Assembly: GCA_028551475.1 (NCBI GenBank)
Contig: CM052357.1
Coordinates: 27,673,745 to 27,737,744 of the forward strand
DNA from: Casuarina equisetifolia
Lineage: Eukaryota; Streptophyta; Magnoliopsida; Fagales; Casuarinaceae
Reading direction: 5' to 3'
Length of the DNA stretch: 64,000 bases
Position 1 is the stretch's first letter; every line of letters begins with the position of its first letter. Made by a program: the position numbers and the translations under genes. Below are positions 1 to 12,100 of this stretch, one piece after another. Under the pieces are notes generated by a model. That model saw nothing but the letters and a program-made list of their open reading frames with translations, had not been told where the DNA came from and searched no databases.

Positions 1-1909
1 ACGCTTGTGCTGTCGAAGTCTTGCACCAATGGTCTTTACCTGCTTAAAAACCAAGTGTTTAGTGTCTTAAGGGAAAAATGCATGTCCTACGTGCATTGGT
101 GGACATGTTTCCATTACTCCAAGTTGAAGAGTCTTTGTGTTTTTTTCTTTTCCAAATTCTTGAAAAACGTCTTGTCAATTGAAAACTTTTGTGGATTCTG
201 TAGTTCTTTACTCGTCTAGTTGTTCTAAAAATTTATTGGTTATTATTTGTTATTTAATATACTTTTTTTTTTGGATATTTTATAGCTTAGTGTACATCTA
301 AAAATTTTTTTTTTGTCATTTTTAATATTTTTCTATAACAGCTCATCATGGGATAATTCACAATAAAATGTTAGTACCTCCTACATAATTTTGAGAGAAC
401 AACTTGAAATAGTATTATACCCTTTCTTTTTACGATTTTTTTTTGCTTGCTAAGGAATGTTCAACTACTTTATTCTTTGTTTAGATTATAAATTTTCCCG
501 ACATTACGTAGGTATGAAAATTTTTAATTACTAAATTTATTCTTGGAATGTAATCCAATTCCGTGAATTTAGGAATGATAAAGTAAAGTACAAAGCAAAA
601 AGGAAGGATCTTTGTGCAGAATCCAAGGCGAAGTCCAAGCCCACTTCTGTTTCAGGTGCAGCCTTGACATAACCAGCCCACGTTGCAATAGAATGCTCTG
701 TGTTCCACTCGTTTTCCATAAAATATCACAGGGAACTTCAGTTGTACGACAACTACCTTCTTACATAAATCCAATTTTGTACTACCAAGCATATTGAAGC
801 AAAAATCAATCGTCCTTTTTAGGAGAAATTATAAGAAATAAAGAAATCATTAGCAAAAGATTGACAGAATGAGTAGGGCCAGAGATGTTACAAGCACATA
901 TGTGTTTGAGCAAACTTGTGGAGTGCGAAGTTAATGTTTTCTGGCTTTTTAAGTAGACCCACTTCTTTTTCTAATCGCTTTCAATAGAATATCTATTGAA
1001 GGAAGTCACTGAATGATGAACAGGTAGTTTTCAATCAAAAAGATATTATACTTGAGTGATGGGTACTTTATATTTCCTAAATTATACTAGAAAATTCTTT
1101 TAAATGAAAATACATTCTTCTTCTTTACAAGGTAATTTTAAAAAATAAACAACTTCTGTTTCTTTAACTGGATAAAGAAGGAAGTAAGTGTTAAACTCAA
1201 AACCTTTTAATCTTAGGCAAAGTTTATTTTTACTTGAACTAGGCACTTGTTGATTATGCAAAACTCTTACTAATAGTATGAGTGTCTTATATTATCTAAC
1301 TTTTTTTTTTTTTATGTATCATGTCTTTAAGATAAAGGTAAACGTTTTAAATATACTTCACATGACTGTGTCTCCTGAAGTTTACAACTAATAATAGTTC
1401 ATAAGAAGATGTATTATCTTGTATTCGATATTGCAGGGTGTGTTAAAAATGAGATGAATTATCTTATAGTACTTAAATTAAACTTGAGAATTTACTCAAA
1501 AAATTGTTTGTGGAGGCAAAAGGGCGTGGTGTATGAGCCTACTCAAGTCTGCAAATTGCAAAGCTAAGGCTAAGCCATGGCAAGCCCATAGAAAAGCTGT
1601 AAGAATCTCTTTCGAAGGCTTGTTGGCATTTGCCCTGTTCAGCAGCAAGATCCATGGACCAGTGGCCTTGCAACTGAAAGCTCCATCTTTGTACTGCATG
1701 TACTTCCGAGTACTACTTCGAGCCACTATGCAGTACAAATTATGCAAAAACTTCAGCCAGAAGTACTGACAACATCATCTGAATCTAAAAAGATCTGAAA
1801 TTGCCATTTTCATCATCAAGACACTAGGTGGATGCAGCAGAAACCGATGCTTATTGATCATTTGTTATAAATTTTGTGTAATAATCTGTGGAACACGTTA
1901 TACATTTTT
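1..1909. other. AT-rich stretch with no supported gene
   Basis: The stretch is AT-rich with long T runs. Two short open stretches read less randomly than the rest: 537-719 (-) and 1496-1747 (-). Neither has convincing splice sites, a recognisable motif or a paralogue elsewhere in the window. They could be eroded exons. I do not call a gene here. Confidence 0.5.
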
Positions 1910-2425
1910 TTACAGAGAAAAGCAGCTGGTCGTAGATCTGATTGCGAGTTTAACCGCCGGCGCATTCTTGGAATAATCAACTTTCTCAAATCTCCGGCGA
2001 GCCGATGGCCTTGGAAGGTTCTCCGGCACGATGGTCTCCAGCGAATTCACTCGCCAAGGGGGGCACGTCCTCTTGTCGCTCCATTTCACGCCCTTACTCT
2101 TTGACTCCGCGGCCAAGGACATGTATTCCTGGGCAACGGCCAAGTTACTCATTTCTGATCCGAGTATCATGCAGGCCATGCCTAAAACACAGTGCTTTCT
2201 CCACGATCCTTCGTTCTTCTTCCTGCATATTAGTCAACAGATCAAGTGGGTTTCAGGATAAGCTACTGAAGATCTTTTTGATCATAACTAGAGATGAATA
2301 TGGAATGAAAAGTTATGACCGGGTTCGTCTTACCATGCAACCTGAGGTGGTTTTGGTGTAACAGAAGGGTTTGAACTAGGGCTTGGACCGGAGATATTAA
2401 GGCAGCAACTGGCTGTAAAGGCCAT
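1910..2425 (-). CDS. CV: CHLOROPLAST VESICULATION (CV)-like protein, two exons
   Basis: Exon 1 is 2334-2425 and exon 2 is 1910-2222. The 111-nt intron has a GTAAGA donor and a TGCAG acceptor, and joining across it keeps one frame of 134 aa. The N-terminus reads MAFTASCCLNIS and is Ser/Pro-rich. After the junction comes a block containing WRKHCVLGMACMILGSEM (about residues 37-54), then a basic, Trp/Pro-containing tail. The short CCLN start plus a conserved C-terminal half is what I recall of CV, a senescence- and stress-induced plant protein that drives chloroplast vesicle formation and binds PsbO. A TATA box lies about 40 bp upstream. An upstream ATG (2452-2454) opens an 8-codon reading frame that stops just before the start, which could lower translation. 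The gene structure is clear; the family name is from memory. Confidence 0.74.
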
Positions 2426-2465
2426 CTCTATTTCCGACTATAAAGTGGAGTCATTGGAGAGAGGG

Positions 2466-2478
2466 GATTATATATAAG
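2466..2478 (-). promoter_or_regulatory. TATA box of the CV-like gene
   Basis: On the minus strand this reads TTATATATAATCCCC, about 40 bp upstream of the CV-like ATG at 2425. The short spacing implies a very short 5' UTR or a start slightly further upstream. The motif is nearly symmetric, so it could also serve the plus strand, but no supported plus-strand gene follows it. Confidence 0.5.
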
Positions 2479-3722
2479 GGGTTTGGAGTCTGGTCTGCTC
2501 ACGGTAGCTGAAAAGGACAACAATGGTGACGCTTTCTGTTTGGACGTGTGCGTTGGACCCCCAAATCATGGAAACTTTCCTTGCTTGCCGTCTCGTGCCA
2601 CCATTTTCTTGGGGACGCGTGTTGGGAAGGCTCGCCTTTGGAGTAAAAGTCTGAAACACGCTGAAAAGAACCTTCTCATGTTGAATTTTCCTCCTTCCCA
2701 AAAGCTTGGGGCTTGGAAATTGTTGGGATTTCGCAGCAATCAGCGGGTGAAACCATATCATTTTCTCGATTCAATGGAGGTTGGCTATGATCGTGTTATG
2801 CCCTTTTGTTTGGAAAAGTTGTTGATTGATGACTCTGGCTGCTTCAAGACTGTAATTGCTTGGAGCCGTAGCGGATTGGTGGACAAGGATCGATCACCAA
2901 ACTAAGCAACAAAGGTTAGGTCAATTGGACAGTTGGCCACCTTTTTCGACTTTTTATTATTTGGGTTTTTATATTTGAATTTTCTAAGTCCTATGTTTGG
3001 TGCTCGGGCTATTGGGTTTTCCCTATTTAGGCTAGATTTTCTTATCTTCCTTGTGGGTTTTCTTAGTAACCAAAAATGTAGAAGAAACATAAAAGGAAAA
3101 TAACAGTGACGACACCCATCAACTACAGTTCACGAAGCAAAACATTTCATATTCCAACTTTCCCAAGAATCAAACGGTTTCCTTTCTTGCCTAAATCATT
3201 ATCAACCCAAAAAGAGAAAAATGAGGGAGCCCACTTTTCCGGTATTCAAACACGAAAAAGGAAAAAGGGACGTTACCGGGACCGAAACGACGTCGCTTGC
3301 CCCTTCCTTATCAAGTGGCCGACCCCAATTACGCCGGTCAAAAACGTCGAGCACCAATCAGTGCCCCTCGCGTGATTCGCCCCAAGTCTCTCATTCTCTC
3401 GCTCTCTGCGTTGCTCGCCGCGGCCTAGTTTTCTTCTTTAGCCTGTTAAACCCTGATTCTCTGTTGTCTACGCCATAACTGTTTCTTCGTCAACGTTTTG
3501 GAGGCCCTAGTCTTCTCCTATTTGAAAACCCTAAAAGGAACGGTTTTTATTCTTTTGGGACTGAAATTTTGACTAGTTTCAATCAGATCTTGCTGAGTCC
3601 ACTCATTGAAGACTTTACTGGTGATTCAATTCCGAACCCAGAAACCGTGGTGCAGCTGACGAGCTTGTTCGCCATCGGCGGCTACTTGGTTTGTGAAGTG
3701 GAGGATGTGATGGTTGATAACA
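2479..3722. other. Intergenic region and probable PP2C promoter and 5' UTR
   Basis: The region separates the divergently oriented CV-like and PP2C genes. A 140-codon open frame at 2483-2905 (+) has no motif or splice context I recognise, so I leave it uncalled. From about 3380 the sequence is pyrimidine-rich (CTCTC runs) and then GC-richer, as in a plant leader upstream of the PP2C start at 3723. Confidence 0.45.
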
Positions 3723-6700
3723 ATGGAGGAAAGTGAAGGGTGTTTAAGTGGAGAGAATGGGAGCTCGAGCGAGGGTCATGTTCGGGGTCGGGGTCTGTCT
3801 CTCGGTCGGCCTCCAAACCCTCTCGCCGCAGAATGTCGGCCGTGCTTGCCATGTAACAAGTCGCTTCTTCGTCACCCCTCTCTCGTGAGTTTCCTTCAAA
3901 GCTAGCCTCTTTCCTTGTCTTTAAATTTTAATTTTATACCAGCGGGGCCAATGGTGCAATCTTTTATGGGTATTTATTGAATAGTTCTGGCTGAACTTAA
4001 GCTGTGCTTTTGCCGTATTTGCGATTTCTTTTGGGTATTTTTTGGTTACTTCTGGCTGAATTCAAGTCAGTGCTTCTCCTCTATTGCATTTTCTTTCTGT
4101 GTATTTATTAATTAGTTCTGGCTGAATTTTAAGTCAATGCTTCTACTGTACTTGCATTTTTTTTTCCTGGGAATTTATTGTTTAGTTTTGGCTGAATTCA
4201 AGTCAATGCTTCTATGTACGTGCAATTTTTTCCTGGGTATTTATTGTTTAGTTCTGGCTGAGGTCATGTCAATGCATATACTGTACTCCCTACTTTTTCT
4301 GGGTATGTATTGTTTGGTTGGATTCAAGTCAATGCTTCTAGTCTACTTGCAATTTTTTATTTTTGGGAATTTATTGGTTAGTATTGGCTGAATTCAAGTT
4401 AATGCATCTACTGTACTTGCTAATTTTTTTTTTTTTTTGGGTATTTCCTGTTTAGTTCTGGCTGAACTCAAGTCAATGCTTTTACTGTACTTGCAATTAT
4501 TTTTGGGTATTGACTATCTATTTCTGGCTGAGTTCATTTCAATGCTTTTACTATACTTTGAATATTTAGTGTAATAGTATGCAAATAGTATGCAAGTACT
4601 AATTACTTAGGTGAGATCGTTGGCACTTGTTATTTGTACTAATTAACCCAAGTCAAATATGTTTTGCTTGATTTTGATGATGAATTCTGTTAGAAAATCA
4701 TGAACTTTTCCATATATAATTGTGTTAAATCTAATTAAGTTCTATGTTCATTTATTTTGATTTATTTGCTAATATGCATTCTTTTATTTTAGTTTTAATT
4801 GAACAAATCCAACGCTTCTGAAAGTGGTAATTCTCTAGTATCGAGATCATCATCCTAAAATTCTTGAAGTGCGGGCATTCCACGCACATTTGATATGTCA
4901 TATTTGTACATTAAGCGTTAGTACAATAGCACGAACGTTCTAATCAATAGGAAATCAACAAAAAAGGTAAAAGGTAATGATGTCTAACTTGACGTAATTA
5001 CTACTGTAAAAGAGCACATACATAAGAAGGTAAGATGCTTTACTTACTTCCTGACTATGCTCTAGCAAGTTCTATCTAAGAAGAATGTGATTTCTGTAAT
5101 ACAATTTTGACTTAAGGGCTTAAAATATAATTGCAATACAAACACACCATGTGGGCATAGTCACGTATGTGCACACATAATCAACTGTAGCCCCTTTCTT
5201 ATCTACGTTTATGACCAGTCTCTTTTAGATAAGCTATTGATGTTTCTTCGTCAATTTTGTCATGTTGGTTTTAGTGTGACATTGGGTTTTGGTTTGAACA
5301 TTTGCAGATGAAGACCAAGACCCCTGATGTTTCTCTTGACCCAGGGCTAGACATGGAGGGTCGTGAGTCTGAGTTTATTCCAGTTGTTCGCTCTGGAGCA
5401 TGGGCTGACATTGGATTTCGTAGCAACATGGAAGATGTATACATTTGTATTGACAACTTTATGCAGGAGTATGGGCTCGAGAATTTGGATGATGGACCCA
5501 ATGCCTTCTATGGGGTAATTGTATTTTCTTATTACTGTTAATGACCTTATGTGTTACTCTATACCACACATTTGTCAGTTATGTGTTGTCACCTCAATGT
5601 ATATGGTCCTTGTAGAGTGGTTTTATGTGTCATTTCTGAAAATTAACAATCAAAATGTCTGTGTTTATGTAATTTCTTGAGAAATTGTCTCTTGTGAAAG
5701 TGTAAGCACATTCATGAAACTGATGTACTTGAAAGAACAGTGGTGACATTATGAAGAAGCAGTTTATTAGTTCATTCAAATGATAAGAAGAGCAATAGAT
5801 ATGACACTTTGTGTTATCTTTTGTGCTCTAGTTCATCAAGCAATCATGAGGGTGTATAAATTGGTTCCCAACGTTTTTGAAAATAAATGTAAAATCCGAT
5901 CAATGAACCAAAAAGGGTGTTGCTACTTATTCTCTCCATCCCGGCGTCTATTTTTGTTTGTTATCCCACATCCTTGCTTGCATCTCTTGGAGAGCTTGTA
6001 TCATCTTTTTTCTGTCATTAGTTACACCCTAGACTTATCACTTCCTTTCATCTCTTTGAGAACTTATACCATCGTTTCCTAGCATTAGTTTTAGCCTAGA
6101 TCATGGATAGGAGGTGGTAGTTGTCGATGTTAAAGCAGAGATCTTTGTAGTAGTGGTGGTGGTTTGTGTTACCAGTTGTGTGAAAAATAATAATTTGTTT
6201 TTCCTTCATTTGTTTTGGCTGGAAAAATTCAGCAAAGATGCTTGGATATTAGTTTATTAAATACTAGTCTGTTAGATTTCACAAGTTATTTCAACAATGG
6301 AACATTCATCAATCTGTATGATTTTATTTGGCTATCTAGTGTTGCTGTTGAAATTAGTATATTATTGGCTGTTCAGGTGTTTGATGGACATGGAGGGAAG
6401 CATGCTGCTGATTTTGCTTGCTATCATTTGCCAAAGTTCATTGTTGAGGACGAACACTTTCCAAGGGATCTTGAAACGGTTGTTGCTTCAGCATTTTTGC
6501 AAACTGACACTGCCTTTGCTGATGCTTGCTCTTTGGATGCAGCCCTTGCATCTGGCACTACTGCATTAGCAGCTCTTGTCATTGGAAGGTTTGCACTTTT
6601 CTGTGCACAATGTGCATTTTGGTCTCTTTATAGATGTTCGTATTGCTTTTATTTTATTCTTTCACAGAGTGAGTAATCACTTAATTATAAAATATTTTTT

Positions 6701-7694
6701 AATACCTTCAGACGGATACTCCCTGCATTCTGTAGCATGCTATCTAGATGCTCCATTTCAGTGTTTAGTAGCCCTGTGTATTGTGACCCATATCTCTAGC
6801 ATATATATGGAACCCAAGCTCGTCTGAGCAAAGTTTTGCCTAAACTCAGATAAATCATGGATGTGAATATAGAATTTGGTGTGTCGGCTATTCCCTTGTC
6901 CTTCAAACCAAGCTCAAAGGGACCTGTTATATGTTGATTTGTTTTATTTTTATTTTTGGCTTTCTTTTTGTAACATAAGGATTGTACTTGTTAATAAATC
7001 ACGGATTTTATTCATCATTACCCTGGAATCCAGTTTTCTAGGCATTGCTTGGCCAAATGAAAGAGCTGGTCTGAAATCTGAAATATTCTTAGAGGATATC
7101 ATCAATAATATTGTCATTTCTCATGACAGGTTGTTGTTGGTGGCAAATGCTGGGGATTGCCGAGCAGTGCTGTGTCGCCGTGGCAAAGCAATTGAAATGT
7201 CAAGGGATCATAAGCCAATCTGCATGAGAGAAAGGAAGCGGATTGAGGATTCTGGAGGTTATGTTTATGATGGTTACCTAAATGGACAACTAAACGTCGC
7301 TCGTGCTTTGGGAGATTGGCACATGAAAGGAATAAAAGAGAGGGATGGAGGGCCACTCAGTGCGGAGCCAGAGTTCATATCTACAAAACTGACGGAGGAG
7401 GATGAGTTCCTCATCATTGGCTGTGATGGGATCTGGGATGTGTTTAGGAGCCAAAATGCTGTAGATTTTGCTCGGCGCAGGCTCCAGGAGCACAATGACC
7501 CAGCCTTGTGTTGTAAGGATGTGGTTGATGAGGCTTTGAAGAGGAAGAGTGGGGATAATTTAGCTGTTGTTGTGGTCTGCTTTCAAGATCAGCCCCCCCC
7601 TAACTTGGTTGCCCCTCGCTCCAGAGTGCATAGGAGCTTTTCTGCAGAAGGTTTGAGGGAGGTGCAAAGCTTCTTAGACAGCTTGGCTGATTGA
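3723..7694 (+). CDS. Protein phosphatase 2C (PP2C27/49-type), four exons
   Basis: The exons are 3723-3884, 5308-5514, 6377-6588 and 7130-7694. They join in frame to 381 aa with GT-AG junctions throughout. PP2Cs are Mg/Mn-dependent Ser/Thr phosphatases. The metal and catalytic motifs are all present: MED (95-97), VFDGHGG (124-130), SGTTA, GDCRAV (D203), SRDHKP, ALGDW, GCDGIWD (D293) and GDN (D336). This predicts an active enzyme. The C-terminal block with [21 protein letters not shown] and [11 protein letters not shown] matches, from memory, the Arabidopsis PP2C27 (PP2CG1)/PP2C49 group, which is linked to abiotic stress. The first 54 residues form a Ser/Gly/Pro/Cys-rich, low-complexity N-terminus, and the start is the first ATG in that frame. 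Intron 1 (1.4 kb) contains a minisatellite. A role in stress signalling is inferred from the family only. Confidence 0.92.
3955..4565 (+). repeat. Minisatellite of about 65 bp units in PP2C intron 1
   Basis: Nine diverged tandem copies share the core GGGTATTTATTG, TTAGTTCTGGCTGA, (A)TTCAAGTCAATGCTT and CTACTGTACTTGCA. The GGCTGA landmark recurs near 3989, 4054, 4120, 4190, 4256, about 4316 (degenerate), 4386, 4460 and 4526, so the period is 60-74 bp. Length differences sit mostly in the T runs between units. Confidence 0.9.
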
Positions 7695-9190
7695 GATGTT
7701 GACGAATGCTTCTTTCTTTTTCTTTTTCTTTTTCTGATTCCTTTTAACATCTCCTCAATTTAGAAAATTTATTGTAGTTTTAGATAATTTTGAGTTCCAA
7801 CTGTAACATATCCGGCAGCAAGTCGATAGGCATGATTTGTTGTTTCCTTTGTCAGCAATTTGTGATCTATCTGCTTTTGTTCTGGCATTTCCTTATTTGG
7901 AATGTTTATGCTCTTTGGTATCGTCAAATATATGTGAGATAGATTTGTGATTGTAACCAACGCTTCTAGTTTGGGAAGCTCGTCTTCAATGATCGCCTGA
8001 ATAATTGGTTGGGAGAGCATTCGTTCTCCACTCAGACTTCCATTTCAATAAAGATTGTTTACTATGTGTCATAGTTTTCTCTACAACTTCATTTGTGTTT
8101 TTTTTTTTTTTTTTTTTAATTATAACTCATGCATGCTAAATCTTAGATCCTATATCTTAGATCATACTGTTGGGATTTTTACTAGCTCACCACCGAGCTA
8201 GCAAGCTATGGGGATTATAACTTCATTTGGCACAAACCCTTCCATTACATTCGTTTCCATAGAGTTGGAATGGTAAGTTTCTTTGCCTTCCTTGATCCCA
8301 GCTTTTCTGTTTGGCTTTAGTGTTTCCCTTCCAGACTTCGATTGTCTATAGGAAAGAGACGTTTGGTTTTATCCATCTTTTTCTACAACGATAATGGTAA
8401 GGCTGAATTCATCATGAGTGATTTTTTTGATTTTATGGCTTGTAATACTATTTATTTATGTCATTAAGTGATGATTTCTTTTGTATTTTATTGGGATCTT
8501 GTAGAATCTTGGTCTGATCTAAAGTAAGATTGGCAAATCCTTCTTGGTCCTCACAAGTCCTCATGAAATGATGCAATTCAAGGCTTTTTCCCCTTGGAGG
8601 TAGTGATAAAAAAAAAAAAAAAAGAAAGGTGGTGACAACGTGGATAAGAAGACGAACGCAGAGGCAGGAAAGAGAAGTGGAACAAAGATACGCAATCATT
8701 AACACAGGAATGGCAGGATTAGTAGGATCATCAAGTGCTTGACTCGAGAAGCAAAGTAAGCCATGCAAAAGTCCCACCTACCGGGCAACACAGAAGTAGA
8801 GTTGCAGAACACGAAGCTCGAGAAGATGAAGTAGAGTTGCATAACAAGGGCGTAGACATTAGTTACCCAAGACCTTCTGAGTGTTTATATAAATCCTGTA
8901 ACAATGCAGGTGGTTTTACACTTGCAATACCATTTGTTGTAATCTCTTTCACAAAGAATAAAACAAACTTTCCTACACGACCATGTCCCTGTTCTCCACC
9001 CTGAAGGTTTGATTTAGAGGAAGGCTAATCCTCGATATTATCCAAGTTTAGTTCCACTATGGTTTTCACTCACCTTTTTATCATTTGGATCCATTTCTTA
9101 AACCACTGAACCAATTAAAACAGAAGTAGAGACAGCTGCTGGTACTATTTACTTGAATCTGTACGAGTTCTTTGCTTCCATGGTTGGCTC
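7695..9190. other. Intergenic region between convergent PP2C and PDR gene A
   Basis: Both neighbouring genes end here, so both 3' UTRs are expected. No gene is supported. The part at 8875-8990 looks like a retroelement R region (TATATAAAT followed by an A-rich tail), but I find no partner copy. The segment 9005-9190 is repeated next to the A-type tail at about 19.5 kb, so it is an old 3' flank of gene A. Confidence 0.5.
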
Positions 9191-12100
9191 TCATTTCCTT
9201 TGAAAGTTTAATACCTTGATTGAGAAGGCAAAGATGAATCCAAAAAACAATGGGATTAAAACAATCACAACTGCAACGACACTCAGAAAGTCACTTCTAT
9301 ACCCAAAGTAACTCCTGACAAAATCTTTCACTGTTTCTCCTGACTCAAGCACGTCCTCTACATCTCCATACTGTGAAACAACCAATCCGTATAAGGTCCA
9401 AGCAACGGGGCAAAGCCAGTAGTACCATCTCCACCATATCGGAATCCTCTGTCATCAAGAAAGTTCAGTCAAATGTTATGGATTAATTTTGTGCTTGAAA
9501 TTCAATGTGCATGCTTGTGTTTGTGTGTGTAGGCGAGCACTGTACTGGAAGTTACCGTTAGGGGGACAATGAATCCTGAGAAAATGTTCCATATTGCATA
9601 GAAGGCAGATGAAGATACTGCGGCAATGTTGGGGTTGGGAGTAGTCGCCATGGTCATCAGTCCATAGTATGTGAAGTATAGAATGGTGAAGTACATGAAG
9701 AAAAGATACCATAAGAACTTGCTAGCTGTCCACTCAAATCCCATCATAGAATAGACTATAAGCCCATAAATTAGAGTCTGAAGGAAAATGTATGGAAGCT
9801 CAACTGCAGCCTGCAAAAGAGTGGTGGTTTGGTTAGGCGATGAATTTTGTAGGACAGCTTGACGAATTATCCAACACAAGCCAATTTCAGTTCCATGTAG
9901 TTCCCCCAGCATAATTGAATGAATGAATCAATCTCCTCCAGGAAAGTTTTCTACCTTGCTGACTTTAGCAAACTAAATCAATAAATGTTACCTGTCCAAT
10001 GGCATATGGAAGAGCTGAATACATTCCAGCTGCTCTTTCTCTGTAAAACACTGTTCTCTCAACAGCCACAATTGGCTGCACAGACATGCCATTTTGTACC
10101 CCGATATAGAGAACAGCCGTATACATGGAACCCATGGCATTGAAAAGATCTTGTTGCCTTCTCCTGTGAAACGCTCCATGTTAATCACTTAGAGATGAAA
10201 CGCTTTAGATGCAATTTCATTCCTTGGGTTTGTTTTTTCACATACCTTTTAGAACCAAGATCCCAGAAGATTATCCCAAACAACAGAGCTATGAAAGTTG
10301 TAAACAAGAGTCTCACAGCGTTGTATGATGGGTTTCTCCAATAAGACCAATGCTGTTTCCATAGACAAGCTACGCATTGCATGTAAAAAGATTGGGAGTA
10401 CTGAGTGGGGAAGTACAGATCTTGGGAACCTGGTGGAGGCGTACTTAGTTCCTTGATCAATGCTTTGTTTCTCCTGAATCATTTACACTAAAGTGTTAAT
10501 TCGAAATATGATATCTATATATCAAGGAATTAGACCTTCTGAATCTTTTGATTTCCGACTGCTTCTTAGGATTTTGCGGAGAAAAGTTTACCTGAATAGT
10601 TCAGAATTCTTGAACACGTCGGTGAAGTTCAAACCATGAGCAGCCTCTTGCGCTGGAGAGGTGACCTCCAACATCCAAGTCGCAGGATTGTATCCATCCC
10701 TAATCTTGGGAATTCCATTTATTTCCTTACAGAAGAAAGTTTAAATATGTGGGTAATCATTTGATAAATGTGGATTGATAAGTTCAGTCTCATTTTTTAT
10801 TAGCCTAACCTCAAAGTACTTGATCAGATGGCAAGCATAGCGGCCTATTGGACCAGCATATATTTGCTCCCCTCCCTCTTTCAGAAGAAGTAACTGAAGT
10901 GCATCATTGAGACACTCAGTTAGTGTGAATTTTCAATGTGAAAAACATATTTCAGTTCTGTGTTCTTAACATATTTATCTGACCTCATCGAAGGCATCAA
11001 ATATGTCGATACTTGGCTGATGAATTGTGCAAACCACTGTTCGTGCTGTGTCCACCGTGTTCCTCACTGTTCTCATCACTATAGCCGCGGCCCTGGCATC
11101 AAGGCCGGAGGTTGGCTCATCCATGAAGATTATAGATGGGTTGGAAACAAGCTCAACCGCAATTGTCAGCCTCTTCCGCTGCTCGGTTGAAAGGCCGCTC
11201 TCGCCGGGCAATCCAACTATGGCTCCCCGTAATGAACTCAGCTCCACAAGCTCCATGACTTCCTCGATGAACAGCTGCAGGTCAGACCGGGGATTTAGCC
11301 AAGAACTTACCATAACAAGACAAATATCAGACTTCGTTGGTGTTTGCCATCTTGAATTCATGGATATATCACTGTTTTGATTCGGATATCATTGTTTAAA
11401 TTGTGGGAAGACGAGAAAACATGAAGGAAAATTGAGCAAGAAAGTGAGAAAAAGTTTGAGTAAGGAGACATTGTTGTCCTCGTGTGATTGCTTGTTAGTT
11501 TTGTGCAGGATTTGACGCCATGCGGCCAATTGAAAAGGAGGCAAAGCACGAAACAGCACCTTTCTTATGGTAGAATCAACCTCCGGGGCTAAACGAAGCC
11601 ATGCAGAATAGAGCAAAGACTCATAGACTGTAACATGAGGAGAATGGATATCAGTTTGCTCACAGTAACCGCATATGCGTGCAAATGTTTCTTGCTTCTT
11701 TGGGTACCCAGATACTGTGATGCGTCCATGGATATATCCACTGGTTTTCCTGCCTGCCAATACATCCATTAGAGTGGTTTTGCCAGCACCGCTGACTCCC
11801 ATTAGAGCTGTTAAGACTCCTGGCCTGAAAGCACCACTCACACCCTTCAAAAGTTCAAGTCGATCCTCAAGAATACCTTGACTTTTCATTTCCTGTAATC
11901 GTGTCAGAAAGTTCTTAATCAGACATTATTTGGCTTTGGAGGGATTTAAATAACATATTCACGTTTGTGGGTCATCGAAGTTACAGTATATGTTCATAGT
12001 CCACTAGACAATCGGGCAGTAGAAAAGGAGGTCTAAAAAAGTCTAGAGAATAAGAAGATGAAGAGTCCATGAAAAACCACAAATTATACAGATAGCAGAG

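Noticed and set aside
537..719. 60-codon frame (-) with MENEWNTEHSIATWAGYV
   Set aside because: Looks somewhat protein-like, but there is no good donor or acceptor and no recognised family.
2483..2905. 140-codon open frame (+) between CV-like and PP2C genes, preceded by a TATA-like sequence
   Set aside because: No motif, no splice context and no paralogue; the TATA is better explained by the minus-strand CV-like gene.
8735..9004. 89-codon frame (+) with an LTR-like TATATAAAT and A-rich end
   Set aside because: I found no second copy, no primer site and no target duplication, so neither gene nor LTR is supported.
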